A stretch of 64,000 bases of DNA, from assembly GCF_014635245.1 (NCBI RefSeq), contig NZ_BMCP01000001.1, forward strand, positions 868,001-932,000, in the 5' to 3' direction. Made by a program: the position numbers and the translations under genes. Each line of letters begins with the position of its first letter. The stretch's first letter is position 1. The DNA is from Agaricicola taiwanensis (GTDB taxonomy: Bacteria; Pseudomonadota; Alphaproteobacteria; Rhizobiales; Methylopilaceae). The notes under the pieces are model-generated. The model did no database searches, was not told where the DNA came from, and worked only from the letters and a program-made list of their open reading frames with translations. Below are positions 9,989-19,272 of the stretch, in pieces.

Positions 9989-11104
9989 TCAGACCTCTCG
10001 GCTTTCGAAGTCAATGCGCGGATCGATCCAGGTATAGGTGAGATCCGAGATCAACCCGACGATCAGGCCGACCAGCCCGAAGATATAGAGAGTGGCAAAG
10101 ACCACCGGGTAGTCGCGGTTGACCACGCTTTCGAACGACAGAAGTCCGAGGCCGTCGAGCGAAAAGATGGTCTCGATCAGAAGCACGCCGGTGAAGAAGG
10201 CCGAGATGAAGGCCGCCGGAAAACCGGCCACGACAATGAGCATCGCGTTGCGGAACACATGGCGGTAGAGCACGCGCCGCTCGGTCAGCCCCTTCATGCG
10301 CGCGGTCTGGACGTATTGCTTGCGGATCTCCTCCAGGAAGGAGTTCTTCGTCAGCAGCGTCGTGGTGGCGAAACCGCCCACCACCATCGCGGTCAGCGGC
10401 AACGCCAGATGCCAGAAATAATCGATGATCTTGCCGGCCAGCGAGAGGTTGTTCCAATTGTCGGAGGTGAGCCCGCGCAAGGGGAAGATTTGCAGGAACG
10501 AGCCGCCGGCGAACAGCACCACGAGCAGGATCGCGAACAGGAACGACGGTATCGCATAGCCGACAATGACGACGCCCGACGTCCAGGCATCGAAACGCGA
10601 TCCGTCGCGCATGGCCTTGGAAATGCCCAGTGGGATGGAGATGGCATAGGAAATCAGCGTCATCCAGAGGCCAAGCGAGATCGACACCGGCAGCTTCTCG
10701 GCAATCAGATCAACCACCGAGATGTCCCGGAAGTAGCTGCGGCCGAAATCAAAGCGGATGTAATCCCAGACCATCTTGAAGAAGCGCTCATGCGCGGGCC
10801 GGTCGAAGCCAAACTGCTTTTCCAGCTGCGCCACGAAGGCGGGATCGAGGCCTTGCGCGCCCCGATAGGTTCCCTGCGGCCCCTGCTGACCGCCGGAGGC
10901 CCCAGGCGCCGGCCGCGCGCCTGCCATGTCTCCGCCACCGCCGGAGAACCGGGCCGTCGCATCCACATTGGTGCCGGAGATCTGAGCCAGCACCCGTTCC
11001 ACCGGTCCGCCCGGGGCGAACTGAACGATGACGAAGGATATGAGCAGGATCCCGAGGATGGTCGGGATCATCAGGAGCAGTCGGCGGGCGATGTATGCGA
11101 GCAA
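9989..11104 (-). CDS. yejB: peptide ABC transporter permease (YejB)
   Basis: 371 residues. It begins with the DppB-family membrane helix (MLAYIARRLLLMIPTILGIL and following residues, ending ISFVIVQFAPGGP). A Gly-rich periplasmic loop of about 60 residues follows, then the conserved FGFDRPAHERFFKMVWDYIRF, five more helices and the EAA loop (KQYVQTARMKGLTERRVLYR). E. coli YejB also carries an enlarged first loop. It partners YejE. It is separated from the upstream solute-binding protein gene by 30 bases. Confidence 0.93.
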   Translation of the reverse strand: MLAYIARRLLLMIPTILGILLISFVIVQFAPGGPVERVLAQISGTNVDATARFSGGGGDMAGARPAPGASGGQQGPQGTYRGAQGLDPAFVAQLEKQFGFDRPAHERFFKMVWDYIRFDFGRSYFRDISVVDLIAEKLPVSISLGLWMTLISYAISIPLGISKAMRDGSRFDAWTSGVVIVGYAIPSFLFAILLVVLFAGGSFLQIFPLRGLTSDNWNNLSLAGKIIDYFWHLALPLTAMVVGGFATTTLLTKNSFLEEIRKQYVQTARMKGLTERRVLYRHVFRNAMLIVVAGFPAAFISAFFTGVLLIETIFSLDGLGLLSFESVVNRDYPVVFATLYIFGLVGLIVGLISDLTYTWIDPRIDFESREV

Positions 11105-11134
11105 GAGGGAACCGTCGTTTGCTGGCGGATGATG

Positions 11135-13018
11135 TTAGAGGCCGATCTTCTTCGCCTTATCGGGATTCCACCACCATGTCTCCAGTACCCCCCGGGCATA
11201 GGCAGGCTTGACCCCGGGTCGCTCGTAGACGTCCCAATAGGCGAGCCAGTGGCTGGGCTTGTACCAGGCGGGCACCCAATAGTGGCCAGCGCGGATCACC
11301 CGGTCGATCGCCTTGCAGGCGACCGTCAGATCATCGCGTGTCTTTGCCTTTATGGCGCTCTCGATCAGCGCGTCCACCGCGGGATCGGCGATGCCGGACA
11401 GATTGTTGGATCCCTTGGTCTTGGCCGCTTCCGACCCGAAGACAAGTCGCAGGCTCTCGCCCGGTGTCAGCGACATGACAAAGCGGCGGGACATGATGTC
11501 GAAGTCAAAATCCTGCACGCGGGCCTGGAACTGTGTCGGATCCACCCGCCGGATCGCCGCGGCGATGCCGAGCGATTTCAGATTGGCGATGAAACCGCTG
11601 AGATGCGGCTCAAGGCCGGGATCGAAATCCAGGAGTTCGATCGTGAAGGCCTCGCCCGTGGCATTGATGAGCTTGCCTCCATCGCTGGTCCAGCCGGCCT
11701 CGCGCAGAAGCTGGATGGCGCGGCGCAGGTTGTTGCGGTCACGTCCCGATCCATCGGAGGTGGGCGGCATGGCCGCTTCACCGAAGACGGCAGGAGAGAG
11801 CTTGTCCCGGAGCGGTTCGAGAAGGGCAAGCTCGCCCGCGCTCGGCGTGCCCTCCGCCTTCAGCGGCGAATTTTCAAAGAAGGAGGAGGTTCGCTGATAG
11901 GAACCGAACATGATGTTCTGGTTCACCCACTCAAAATCGAACGCCAGCGTGATGGCCTCACGGACGCGCACGTCCTTGAACTTGTCGCGGCGGACATTGA
12001 AGAACCAACCCTGCGCGCCGGATGGCGACCCGTCAGGGATCTCGTCCTTGACCACCCGGCCGTCCTTGACCGCCGGAAAGTCATATCCCCGCGCCCACTG
12101 ACGCGAGGTGAAATCCTCGCGGAAGAGATAGGCCCGCCCCTTGAAGCCTTCGAAAGCGACGTCCCGGTCCCGATAATATTCGTAGCGGATCGTCTCGAAA
12201 TTGTATTGGCCCTTGGCGATGGGCAGATCATTGGCCCACCAGTCCGCAACACGGGTGTATTCGATGAAGCGGCCGGCTTCGAAACGCCCGACCTTGTAGG
12301 GCCCCGACCCCAGGGGCGCCTCCAGGGTGGATTCCTCGAAGGGCTGCTTCGAATAATAGGTTTTCGAGAGGATGGGCAGGCCGGCGACCATCAGCGGGAT
12401 GTCGCGTGAGCGGCCCGCCTTGAACCGGACGGTGACGACATCACTCTCGGCGCTGGCATCCTCTACCCAGGTCAGCGGCTGCGACATGAGCGGGTGGCCC
12501 TTGTCGCGCAGTGTCAGGATCGAGAAGGCGGCATCCTCCGCACTGATGGCTGTGCCATCATGGAAGGCGGCGCCTTGGCGGATGCGGAAACGATAGGTCA
12601 GTCCATCCTCGGAAATGGCAACGGACTGTGCCACGAAGCCATAAAGCGAATCCGGCTCGTCGAGCGCGCTCGTCATAAGGCTCGCGAAGGTCAGCTGCAT
12701 CCCATGAGCGCCGCTGCCCTTGAGGATGAACATGTTCAGTGAGTTGAAGGTGTTGAATTCCTGGTTGTAGGCATTGGTCGAGCCCACATGGGACAGCGTC
12801 CCGCCCCGCGGCGCGTCCGGATTGACATAGTCGAAATGGGCGAAGTCAGGCGGATATTTGAGATCGCCGAAGGATGACATGCCGTGCCGCTCGACATCGG
12901 GTACGGCGACCTTGGCCTCGGGCACGGGCCCTTGCGCCCGCGCCAGATGAAGGGCGGGCAGGCTGCCCGCGAGGGCGCCGACGAAGGCGCGGCGGCTGAT
13001 CCGGAAGTCGCGGGTCAT
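11135..13018 (-). CDS. family-5 extracellular solute-binding protein with Tat-type signal (YejA-like)
   Basis: 627 residues. The N-terminus has a twin-arginine motif (ISRRAFVGALAG) and a hydrophobic core ending in HLARAQ, suggesting Tat export. The mature protein begins with the family-5 pattern GMSSFGDLKYPPDFAHFDYV, followed by the peptide-binding fold seen in DppA/OppA/YejA. It overlaps the stop of the second binding-protein gene upstream by one base. It is a paralogue of that neighbour: both carry FDYVNPDAP, the F-D-x-E and Y-x-R-x-x-S motifs, and a C-terminal WWNPDKA/WWYDEAKA. It presumably delivers oligopeptides to YejB/E. Confidence 0.9.
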   Translation of the reverse strand: MTRDFRISRRAFVGALAGSLPALHLARAQGPVPEAKVAVPDVERHGMSSFGDLKYPPDFAHFDYVNPDAPRGGTLSHVGSTNAYNQEFNTFNSLNMFILKGSGAHGMQLTFASLMTSALDEPDSLYGFVAQSVAISEDGLTYRFRIRQGAAFHDGTAISAEDAAFSILTLRDKGHPLMSQPLTWVEDASAESDVVTVRFKAGRSRDIPLMVAGLPILSKTYYSKQPFEESTLEAPLGSGPYKVGRFEAGRFIEYTRVADWWANDLPIAKGQYNFETIRYEYYRDRDVAFEGFKGRAYLFREDFTSRQWARGYDFPAVKDGRVVKDEIPDGSPSGAQGWFFNVRRDKFKDVRVREAITLAFDFEWVNQNIMFGSYQRTSSFFENSPLKAEGTPSAGELALLEPLRDKLSPAVFGEAAMPPTSDGSGRDRNNLRRAIQLLREAGWTSDGGKLINATGEAFTIELLDFDPGLEPHLSGFIANLKSLGIAAAIRRVDPTQFQARVQDFDFDIMSRRFVMSLTPGESLRLVFGSEAAKTKGSNNLSGIADPAVDALIESAIKAKTRDDLTVACKAIDRVIRAGHYWVPAWYKPSHWLAYWDVYERPGVKPAYARGVLETWWWNPDKAKKIGL

Positions 13019-14874
13019 CAGCGGCCTCCCACGGCTGCGGCCTTGGCCTCGTCATACCACCAGATGGTCGGGAACATGGACCCGCGCTTGGGCATGTTGT
13101 CGGGGTGGCCAAAGCGATCCCAGCGCGCGGTGCGGTCGGCATTGAGCGTCCAGTTCGGAACCACATAGTGGTTCCACAGCAGAACCCGATCAAGGGCACG
13201 GGTGGCTGCCACCAGTTCCTCGCGATTTTTGGCGTAGATCACCCGATCGATCAGCTTGTCCACGGCGGGATTCTTGATGCCGACGAAATTCTGCGATCCA
13301 GGGTCATCCGCAGCGCCCGAACCCCAGAAATACCTCTGTTCATTGCCGGGCGACAGCGATTGCGCCCAACCCGTGACGATGACGTCATAGTCCCGCCCGC
13401 GCACGCGGTTCACATATTGGCTGTCATCGACGATGCGCACGTTGACCTGGATACCGAGGCGCTCCAGCGATGGCTTCATGAACAGCACGACGCGCTCGAA
13501 GCTCGGCTGAACCAGCAGAAATTCAACCGTTAGAGGCTGTCCCTTGGCGTTCTTCAGCACACGTTCGCCATCGGGTATGTCCCAGCCGGCTTCCTTCAAC
13601 AGCCGACGCGCCTCCAGAAGATGTTCGCGCATGACCTCCCGGCCGGTGCCGGTGGGGTTGGTATATGGCTTGGTAAAGACCTCGGGCGGTATGTCGTCCT
13701 TGACCGTTTCGAGGATCTCCCTTTCCAGGCCCTGCGGAATGCCGCTGGAGGCAAGCTCGGTGCCGAAGAAGTAGCTGTCGATCCTTTTGTACTGGCCGTA
13801 GAACAGCGTACGGTTCATCTCCTCGAAATCGAGCGTGAGATTGAACGCGCGGCGCACACGCGGGTCGGCAAACTTTTCGCGTCGGATGTTGAAGGCAAAG
13901 GCCTGCATGATCCCCGAGCCGCTGTCCTCGAACATCTCCAGCTTCACCTTGCCCTGCTCCACGGCCGGGAATTTATAGGACGTCGCCCATTCTTTGGCGG
14001 ACGCCTCAAGGTTGTAGTCGAACTGATCCGCCTTGAAGGCTTCAAGCGCCACCGTCCGGTCGCGGAAATAGTCATAGGAGATTTCGTCGAAGTTATTGAT
14101 GCCGCGGTTCACAGGCAGATCCGCCGCCCAATAGTCTTTCACCCGCTCATAGGTGACGCTGCGGCCAGTCGATAAACTCTTGATCTTGTAAGGGCCCGAT
14201 CCCAACGGCGGCTCAAGGGTGCCACGCGTAACATCTCGCTTCTCTCCCTTGTCGTTCGTGCCCTCCCACCAATGCTTGGGCAGCACATAAAGCTGACCCA
14301 CGATCTGCGGCAATTCGCGATTGCCGCTCTGGTCGAAGGTGAAGGTCACCTCATGTTCGCCGGTGGCCTCCGCCTTGACCACGTTCTGGTAGTAGCGATT
14401 GAAGGTGGGGAAGATCTTCTTGAGCGTCTCGAACGACCAGATCACGTCTTCGGTGGTGATGGGCTTGCCGTCATGCCAGCGTGCCTCGGGCCGGAGGCGG
14501 AACGTGACCGAGGAATAATCCTCAGGGTACCGTGCCGCGTCGGCGATCAGGCCGTATTCGCTCGACGCCTCGTCGAAAGATGGCGCCATCAGCGTATCGT
14601 AGAGCAGCGCCACACCCGCGGCAGGATTGCCGGTGACGATGAAGGGATTGAAGCTGTCGAAGGTGCCGATGGCGGACAGGCGCACCCGGCCCCCCTTGGG
14701 GGCGTCTGGGTTCACATAATCGAAGTGCTTGAACCCTTCCGGATACTTCACGTCTCCCATCAACGAGAGCCCGTGCTTCCAGCCGCTGCCGTCGGGGGAG
14801 GGGGACTGTGCCGCGGCGGGAAGAGCCGTGGCCATGAGGATGGCCAGGAAACCGAACCAACGGCGATACATCAT
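13018..14874 (-). CDS. yejA: family-5 extracellular solute-binding protein with Sec-type signal (YejA-like)
   Basis: 618 residues. It has a conventional Sec signal peptide (RWFGFLAILMATALPAAAQS) rather than a twin-arginine one. The mature region contains KYPEGFKHFDYVNPDAPKGG and the SBP_bac_5 fold with the hallmark GSGPYKIKSLSTGRSVTYER. It is the first gene of the minus-strand yej operon (two binding proteins, YejB, YejE, YejF, Nudix). Tandem, differently exported binding proteins may widen the range of peptides accepted. The start is the second of two adjacent ATG codons in the stretch at 14869-14874; the upstream one is taken. Confidence 0.9.
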   Translation of the reverse strand: MMYRRWFGFLAILMATALPAAAQSPSPDGSGWKHGLSLMGDVKYPEGFKHFDYVNPDAPKGGRVRLSAIGTFDSFNPFIVTGNPAAGVALLYDTLMAPSFDEASSEYGLIADAARYPEDYSSVTFRLRPEARWHDGKPITTEDVIWSFETLKKIFPTFNRYYQNVVKAEATGEHEVTFTFDQSGNRELPQIVGQLYVLPKHWWEGTNDKGEKRDVTRGTLEPPLGSGPYKIKSLSTGRSVTYERVKDYWAADLPVNRGINNFDEISYDYFRDRTVALEAFKADQFDYNLEASAKEWATSYKFPAVEQGKVKLEMFEDSGSGIMQAFAFNIRREKFADPRVRRAFNLTLDFEEMNRTLFYGQYKRIDSYFFGTELASSGIPQGLEREILETVKDDIPPEVFTKPYTNPTGTGREVMREHLLEARRLLKEAGWDIPDGERVLKNAKGQPLTVEFLLVQPSFERVVLFMKPSLERLGIQVNVRIVDDSQYVNRVRGRDYDVIVTGWAQSLSPGNEQRYFWGSGAADDPGSQNFVGIKNPAVDKLIDRVIYAKNREELVAATRALDRVLLWNHYVVPNWTLNADRTARWDRFGHPDNMPKRGSMFPTIWWYDEAKAAAVGGR

Positions 14875-14980
14875 GCGCGACCGACCTTCCTTATGTGCGA
14901 CAGCAACAGTGGTTGTCGGAAATTATGACGCAAATGGGAAGGGCTTCCAGGCCTTTACGCGAACGTGACCGCCGGAAATG

Positions 14981-15005
14981 AAAACGCCGGGCACGAGGCC
15001 CGGCG
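14981..15005 (-). terminator. intrinsic terminator of the cytochrome c gene
   Basis: On the minus strand a 7-bp perfect stem (GCCGGGC / GCCCGGC, loop CTCGT) is followed by GTTTTC, twelve bases after the stop of the cytochrome c gene. Confidence 0.7.
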
Positions 15006-15016
15006 CGAAAGCGGTG

Positions 15017-15901
15017 TCAGTTGGCCGGAGGCGGCGGCGCGTCCGATGCCGGAGGTTGCCCCGTCTGGGCGGGAGAACTCGCCGGATTTTCAGACGGGTT
15101 CGGCGCCTGCTCCTGGGCGGGACCGCCCTGCGGGGCATTCGGCTGTTGGGGCTGCTGCGGCTGCTGGCCATCGTTGGTGGCCGGGCCGGGCTGCGTGCCT
15201 TCACCGCCGCCGGGAACATCCGCGCCTTGCTGGCCGGGTGCCGGGGTATCGGGGGATTGGCCGGCAGGTGCATCGCCACCGGCAGGCTGTGCTCCACCTT
15301 GAGCGGGCTGACCGCCTTCGGCCGGTGCCGCGCCTTCTGCCGGTGCCGCACCCTCGGCGGGAGCTTCCGGGATCGGCAGCGGGTTGTCCGAATTTTCGTT
15401 GAGGTAGACGAGAATGGCGGCGCGCTCTTCCGGCTTTTTCAGGCCGGCGAACGACATGGCCGTGCCTTTGATGGCCGCGCGCGGGTTCTCGAGGAAATGG
15501 CTGAGTTCATCCCAGGTCCACTCGCCGCCGGCTTCCTTCATCGCGCTGGAATAGCCGAAGGCGTCGTCCAGATGCGCCTTGTGATTGCCGACCACGCCAT
15601 AAAGATTGGGGCCAACCTTGTTGGCTCCGCCCTTCTCCACCGTGTGGCAGGAGGCACAGCGCTTGAAGATATCCGCACCCTTGGCCGCATCCGCCGAGCC
15701 CAGAAAGGCGGCGATCGGCTGCGGCGCGGCCGCTTCGGCGCCACCCCCGGCGGCGGTCGGTTCCGGCTCGGGCAGAGCGTAGCCCTGCTGTTCGGGCGCC
15801 GGATGATGGAAGACCATCTCCGACGCGATCGACAGGCCGAGCGTGAAGGTCATCGTGCCGAGGACGGCTCCAAGGATTTTATTGAGTTCGAACGAGTCCA
15901 T
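15017..15901 (-). CDS. membrane-anchored c-type cytochrome (CycM-like) with long low-complexity tail
   Basis: 294 residues. An uncleaved N-terminal helix ([18 protein letters not shown]) anchors it to the inner membrane. The haem-binding CASCH lies at about residue 81-85 and the Met ligand in GTAMSFAGL at about 143, giving a class I cytochrome c domain like CycM/cytochrome c552, which passes electrons to the aa3 oxidase. The final ~115 residues are Pro/Ala/Gly/Gln-rich with repeated [10 protein letters not shown] units, far longer than the usual family C-terminus. The neighbour order cytochrome / kdsB / pheA is common in Hyphomicrobiales. It is divergently transcribed from kdsB. Confidence 0.88.
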   Translation of the reverse strand: MDSFELNKILGAVLGTMTFTLGLSIASEMVFHHPAPEQQGYALPEPEPTAAGGGAEAAAPQPIAAFLGSADAAKGADIFKRCASCHTVEKGGANKVGPNLYGVVGNHKAHLDDAFGYSSAMKEAGGEWTWDELSHFLENPRAAIKGTAMSFAGLKKPEERAAILVYLNENSDNPLPIPEAPAEGAAPAEGAAPAEGGQPAQGGAQPAGGDAPAGQSPDTPAPGQQGADVPGGGEGTQPGPATNDGQQPQQPQQPNAPQGGPAQEQAPNPSENPASSPAQTGQPPASDAPPPPAN

Positions 15902-16065
15902 CCGCTTCCCGCCTGAGGGTCAGACAATAGGGCGCGCCCCCGAACGGGGACCGCGACAGAGCGGGCGGAACCTAGCCGCTTCCCCCCGCACCTGACAACT
16001 CGTATAGAGACCAGCGCGCTGCTACTTTTTGCCGCCTGAACCCCCGCGTCTCTTTTGGCTCCTTC

Positions 16066-16794
16066 ATGAAGTCCCTCGTTCTCATCCCCGCCCGCATGGC
16101 TTCGACCCGCCTGCCCGGAAAGCCGCTCGCCGATATCGCGGGGCTTCCAATGATCGTCCAGGTGTGGATGAGGGCTACCGAAGCCCATGTCGGGCCCGTC
16201 GCGGTAGCGACCGATTCGGCCGAGGTCGCGGAAGCCGTCCGCGCCGCCGGGGGAGAAGCGGTGATGACGCGCGCCGATCACCCCTCGGGATCGGACCGCA
16301 TCTTCGAGGCTTTGGAAAAGCTGGATCCCGCCGGTGAATATGATGTCGTGGTCAATGTGCAGGGCGATCTGCCGACCATCGACCCCAAGGTGATCGCCGC
16401 CTCGCTGTTGCCGCTCGGTGACGAAGCGGTGGATATCGCGACCCTTGCCGCCGAGATCACCCGCGACGAGGAGAAGGCAAACCCCAATGTGGTGAAGGCG
16501 GTCGCAACACCATTGGCGAAGAACCACCTGCGCGCCCTCTATTTCACGCGCGCGACGGCGCCTTATGGTGATGGGCCGCTCTACCACCACATCGGCCTCT
16601 ATGCATGGCGCCGCGCCGCATTGAAACGTTTTGTCGGCTTGCCGCCGTCAACGCTGGAGCAGCGCGAGAAGCTGGAGCAGCTTCGCGCCCTGGAGGCCGG
16701 TATGCGCATAGACGTCATGCTGGTGGGCGATGTCCCGCTCGGCGTCGACACCCCCGAAGACCTGGAGCGCGCCCGCGCCCGACTGGCGAAGTGA
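16066..16794 (+). CDS. kdsB: 3-deoxy-manno-octulosonate cytidylyltransferase
   Basis: 242 residues. It activates KDO with CTP to CMP-KDO for lipopolysaccharide inner core synthesis in the cytosol. The N-terminal nucleotide-binding signature ([21 protein letters not shown], residues 4-24) is diagnostic, with downstream [13 protein letters not shown] and [14 protein letters not shown]. The length matches the family (about 245). It is followed after 15 bases by pheA on the same strand. Confidence 0.95.
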   Translation: MKSLVLIPARMASTRLPGKPLADIAGLPMIVQVWMRATEAHVGPVAVATDSAEVAEAVRAAGGEAVMTRADHPSGSDRIFEALEKLDPAGEYDVVVNVQGDLPTIDPKVIAASLLPLGDEAVDIATLAAEITRDEEKANPNVVKAVATPLAKNHLRALYFTRATAPYGDGPLYHHIGLYAWRRAALKRFVGLPPSTLEQREKLEQLRALEAGMRIDVMLVGDVPLGVDTPEDLERARARLAK

Positions 16795-16809
16795 CGGAAG
16801 GACAATCTC

Positions 16810-17664
16810 ATGGCCAAGCAGAAGATCGTGTATCAGGGCGAGCCGGGGGCCAATTCCCATTTTGCCTGCAATGATGCCTATCCCGATATGGAACCCTTGC
16901 CGCGTCCGACCTTCGAGGACGCGCTGGCGGCCGTCAGCGACGGAACCGCGGCACTGGGAATGATCCCCATCGAGAACACGGTCGCCGGCCGGGTGGCCGA
17001 CATCCATCACCTGATGCCGACGTCCGACCTGCACATCGTCGGAGAATATTTCCTGCCGCTGCAGCACCAGCTTATGGCGGCGAAAGGCGCTTCTCTCGAG
17101 ACCATCAGGACGGTGCAGAGCCACGTGATGGCCCTTGGACAGTGCCGCAATGTGATCCGCAAGCTTGGCCTCAAGGCCGTTGTCGCCGCCGACACGGCCG
17201 GTTCCGCGCGCGAGGTGGCGGAGGCGAAGGACCCGACCCGGGCAGCCATCGCCTCGACGCTCGCCGCCGAGATCTATGGTCTCGACATCCTGGCGCCCGA
17301 CATTGCAGACGAGGATCACAACACCACGCGCTTCGTCGTGCTCTCGCGTGAGCCGGAATGGGTGAAGGCGGGCAACGGCCCCGTGGTCACCACCTTCGTC
17401 TTCAAGGTGCGAAACGTGCCGGCCGCGCTCTACAAGGCAATGGGCGGCTTTGCCACCAATGGCGTCAACATGACGAAGCTGGAGAGCTATCAGCTCAACG
17501 GCGAATTCGTGGCGACCCAGTTTTACGCCGATGTGGAAGGCCATCCCGACGAGCGCAACGTGCAGCTGGCGCTGGAGGAACTGGCCTTCTTCTCCTCCGA
17601 AGTGAAGATCCTGGGCGTCTACCAGGCCCACCCGTTTCGCTTCGAAGCGCGCAAGGCAGGCTGA
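16810..17664 (+). CDS. pheA: prephenate dehydratase
   Basis: 284 residues, the monofunctional form without a chorismate mutase domain. The periplasmic-binding-like catalytic fold begins YQGEPGANSHFACND, with GMIPIENTVAGRVADIHHL and the SHVMALGQCRNVIR segment. A C-terminal ACT domain (from about residue 195, with GFATNGVNMTKLESYQ) provides phenylalanine feedback inhibition. It converts prephenate to phenylpyruvate. It is transcribed with kdsB and convergent with nudC, four bases away. Confidence 0.94.
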   Translation: MAKQKIVYQGEPGANSHFACNDAYPDMEPLPRPTFEDALAAVSDGTAALGMIPIENTVAGRVADIHHLMPTSDLHIVGEYFLPLQHQLMAAKGASLETIRTVQSHVMALGQCRNVIRKLGLKAVVAADTAGSAREVAEAKDPTRAAIASTLAAEIYGLDILAPDIADEDHNTTRFVVLSREPEWVKAGNGPVVTTFVFKVRNVPAALYKAMGGFATNGVNMTKLESYQLNGEFVATQFYADVEGHPDERNVQLALEELAFFSSEVKILGVYQAHPFRFEARKAG

Positions 17665-17667
17665 CCG

Positions 17668-18585
17668 TCAGCCTGCTCCGGCCCAATGCCGCAGCATGCC
17701 GCTGGCGATGGAGATCGGCGGCGGGATGCGAAGGCCGCCGGCATGGGTGCCGGCGATCATCTGGCGCAGTTCCTCGCGGGTGAACCAGCGCGCGTCCTCA
17801 AGTTCATCCCGGTCGATGGTGATGTCGGTGGAAAGCGCCTCGCCATGGCATCCGATCATCAGCGAATGCGGGAATGGCCAGGGCTGCGAGGCGAGAAAGC
17901 GAACGGCGCCGACCGTGACGCCTGCTTCCTCCTTGACCTCGCGGCGCACCGCATTCTCTGCAGTCTCGCCAGGTTCGATGAAGCCGGCAAGGCAGGAATA
18001 GGAGCCGGTGGCAAAGCGCGGCTGGCGCCCGAGAAGGCAGCGATCGCCCTCCGTCACCAGCATGATCGCCACCGGATCCACCCGCGGAAAATGCTCTGCA
18101 TTGCACGAGGGACAGTCACGCCGCCAGCCACCATGCACCGGGGCTGTCCGCTCTCCGCAATTGGCGCAGAAGCCGTGACGGCGGTGCCAGGACAGAAGGC
18201 TTTTGGCCAGGCCCAGAAGTGCCACCCCGGACACCTCGATTTGCCCTTCGATGGCGAGTGTCCTGAGGTCGGCAAGGGTGCCGTGCGAGGCTTCTCCGGA
18301 ATCCGGCTCCAGCTCGATGCGGCGCGCAAAGATGGGTGCGCCATCCTGGCGGCCGAGATAAAGCTCATCCGCCGCGATGCCGAGTGCTTCGGCGGTCTCC
18401 GGCGTGAAAAAGCAGCCCCCGTCCGTCGTGACGAGAGGCGCGTCGCCCGAGAAGACAACGAAACGCCGGTCGCCCCGCTCGGTCTCCGCCGTCAGGAAGG
18501 TTGCATCCGTCCGCTGCGCGGGCATCCGATCAAGCGCGCCGGCGGTAAAGCCAAGACGGGCGGAAAGGCCAGGATCATCGTTCAA
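17668..18585 (-). CDS. nudC: NAD(+)/NADH pyrophosphatase
   Basis: 305 residues. It carries the NudC-specific set: a zinc ribbon with two CxxC pairs (FCANCGER and DCPSCNAEHFPR), a Nudix box (GFIEPGETAENAVRREVKEE) and the SQPWPFPHSLM motif that defines NADH pyrophosphatases. It cleaves NADH/NAD to NMN(H) and AMP and can decap NAD-capped RNA in other bacteria. Its start overlaps the upstream HIT gene by 11 bases, so the two are probably co-expressed. Confidence 0.94.
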   Translation of the reverse strand: MNDDPGLSARLGFTAGALDRMPAQRTDATFLTAETERGDRRFVVFSGDAPLVTTDGGCFFTPETAEALGIAADELYLGRQDGAPIFARRIELEPDSGEASHGTLADLRTLAIEGQIEVSGVALLGLAKSLLSWHRRHGFCANCGERTAPVHGGWRRDCPSCNAEHFPRVDPVAIMLVTEGDRCLLGRQPRFATGSYSCLAGFIEPGETAENAVRREVKEEAGVTVGAVRFLASQPWPFPHSLMIGCHGEALSTDITIDRDELEDARWFTREELRQMIAGTHAGGLRIPPPISIASGMLRHWAGAG

Positions 18586-19093
18586 TGGTGCCGTCCGCTG
18601 CTGGTGGTTCCGTATCCAAGATCGTATCGGTCGAGGCCTGATCGTCGGTCGGCTCGGCGCTGAGGCCGCGCGGCTCCGCTGGGCCGTTCAACGCTTCGGC
18701 GAGCTTGTTGACCAACGCGTCACGTGCCGTCGGTTCATATTTCTCAGCCTCGCCGGAACCCCAGACCGGCCCAGGCCAGGCGGCATCGCCATGGCGCCGC
18801 CCCACCACATGGACATGAAGCTGGGAGACAATATTGCCGAGCGCGCCGACATTGATCTTGTCGACCGACACCGTGGTGCCAAGCACATGGGAGACGGTTG
18901 CGATCTCTTCCATGAGCGCGCCGCGCTCCAGCGGGGAAAGGTCCGTGAGCTCGGTCGCCTGGCTTTTCGGCACCAGCACCACCCAGGGGAATCGCGCATC
19001 ATCCATCAGGCGCACCTGGCTGAGGGCCAGGGTGGACACATAGACCGTGTCGGCGGCCAGGCGGCGGTCGATCTCGATGGTGGATTTCAGCAT
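18575..19093 (-). CDS. HIT domain protein
   Basis: 172 residues. The histidine triad appears as QLHVHVVGRR (HxHxx, about residue 93) preceded by KINVGALGNIVSQ, typical of nucleotide hydrolases or transferases of the HIT superfamily. The N-terminal IEIDRRLAADTVYVSTL and RFPWVVLVP match the short alphaproteobacterial family. A poorly conserved Pro/Glu/Asp-rich tail extends the C-terminus. Pairing with NudC suggests nucleotide or NAD metabolite clearance. The specific substrate is unknown. Confidence 0.88.
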   Translation of the reverse strand: MLKSTIEIDRRLAADTVYVSTLALSQVRLMDDARFPWVVLVPKSQATELTDLSPLERGALMEEIATVSHVLGTTVSVDKINVGALGNIVSQLHVHVVGRRHGDAAWPGPVWGSGEAEKYEPTARDALVNKLAEALNGPAEPRGLSAEPTDDQASTDTILDTEPPAADGTIER

Positions 19094-19146
19094 AAACTCT
19101 CACCCATAACGGTTGAACACGAGGCTCTATACCTCCATATTCGTGG

Positions 19147-19245
19147 CGGGAGGTTGGCGGTGGACGTTTCACTCGCCAACCGGGTCAGGTCCGGAAGGAA
19201 GCAGCCCTAACGAGATCGATGCGGGTTGCCGTTCCAACCTCCTAC
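19147..19245 (+). ncRNA. ffs: signal recognition particle RNA (4.5S-type)
   Basis: It contains the universally conserved apical domain GTCAGGTCCGGAAGGAAGCA (19185-19204), with the GGAA tetraloop and the asymmetric loop that binds Ffh. The ends pair as GGAGGTTGG (19149-19157) with CCAACCTCC (19234-19242), giving a single ~97-nt hairpin. The terminal helix followed by TACTTTTC can serve as terminator. A position just upstream of dnaX is usual in Hyphomicrobiales. Confidence 0.93.
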
Positions 19246-19272
19246 TTTTCTACGAGCCAATCGACAACCGTG

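Noticed and set aside
10259-12409. 716-codon open frame on the plus strand
   Set aside because: It lies over the yejB and solute-binding-protein genes in the opposite direction, and its sequence has no domain; an artefact of high GC.
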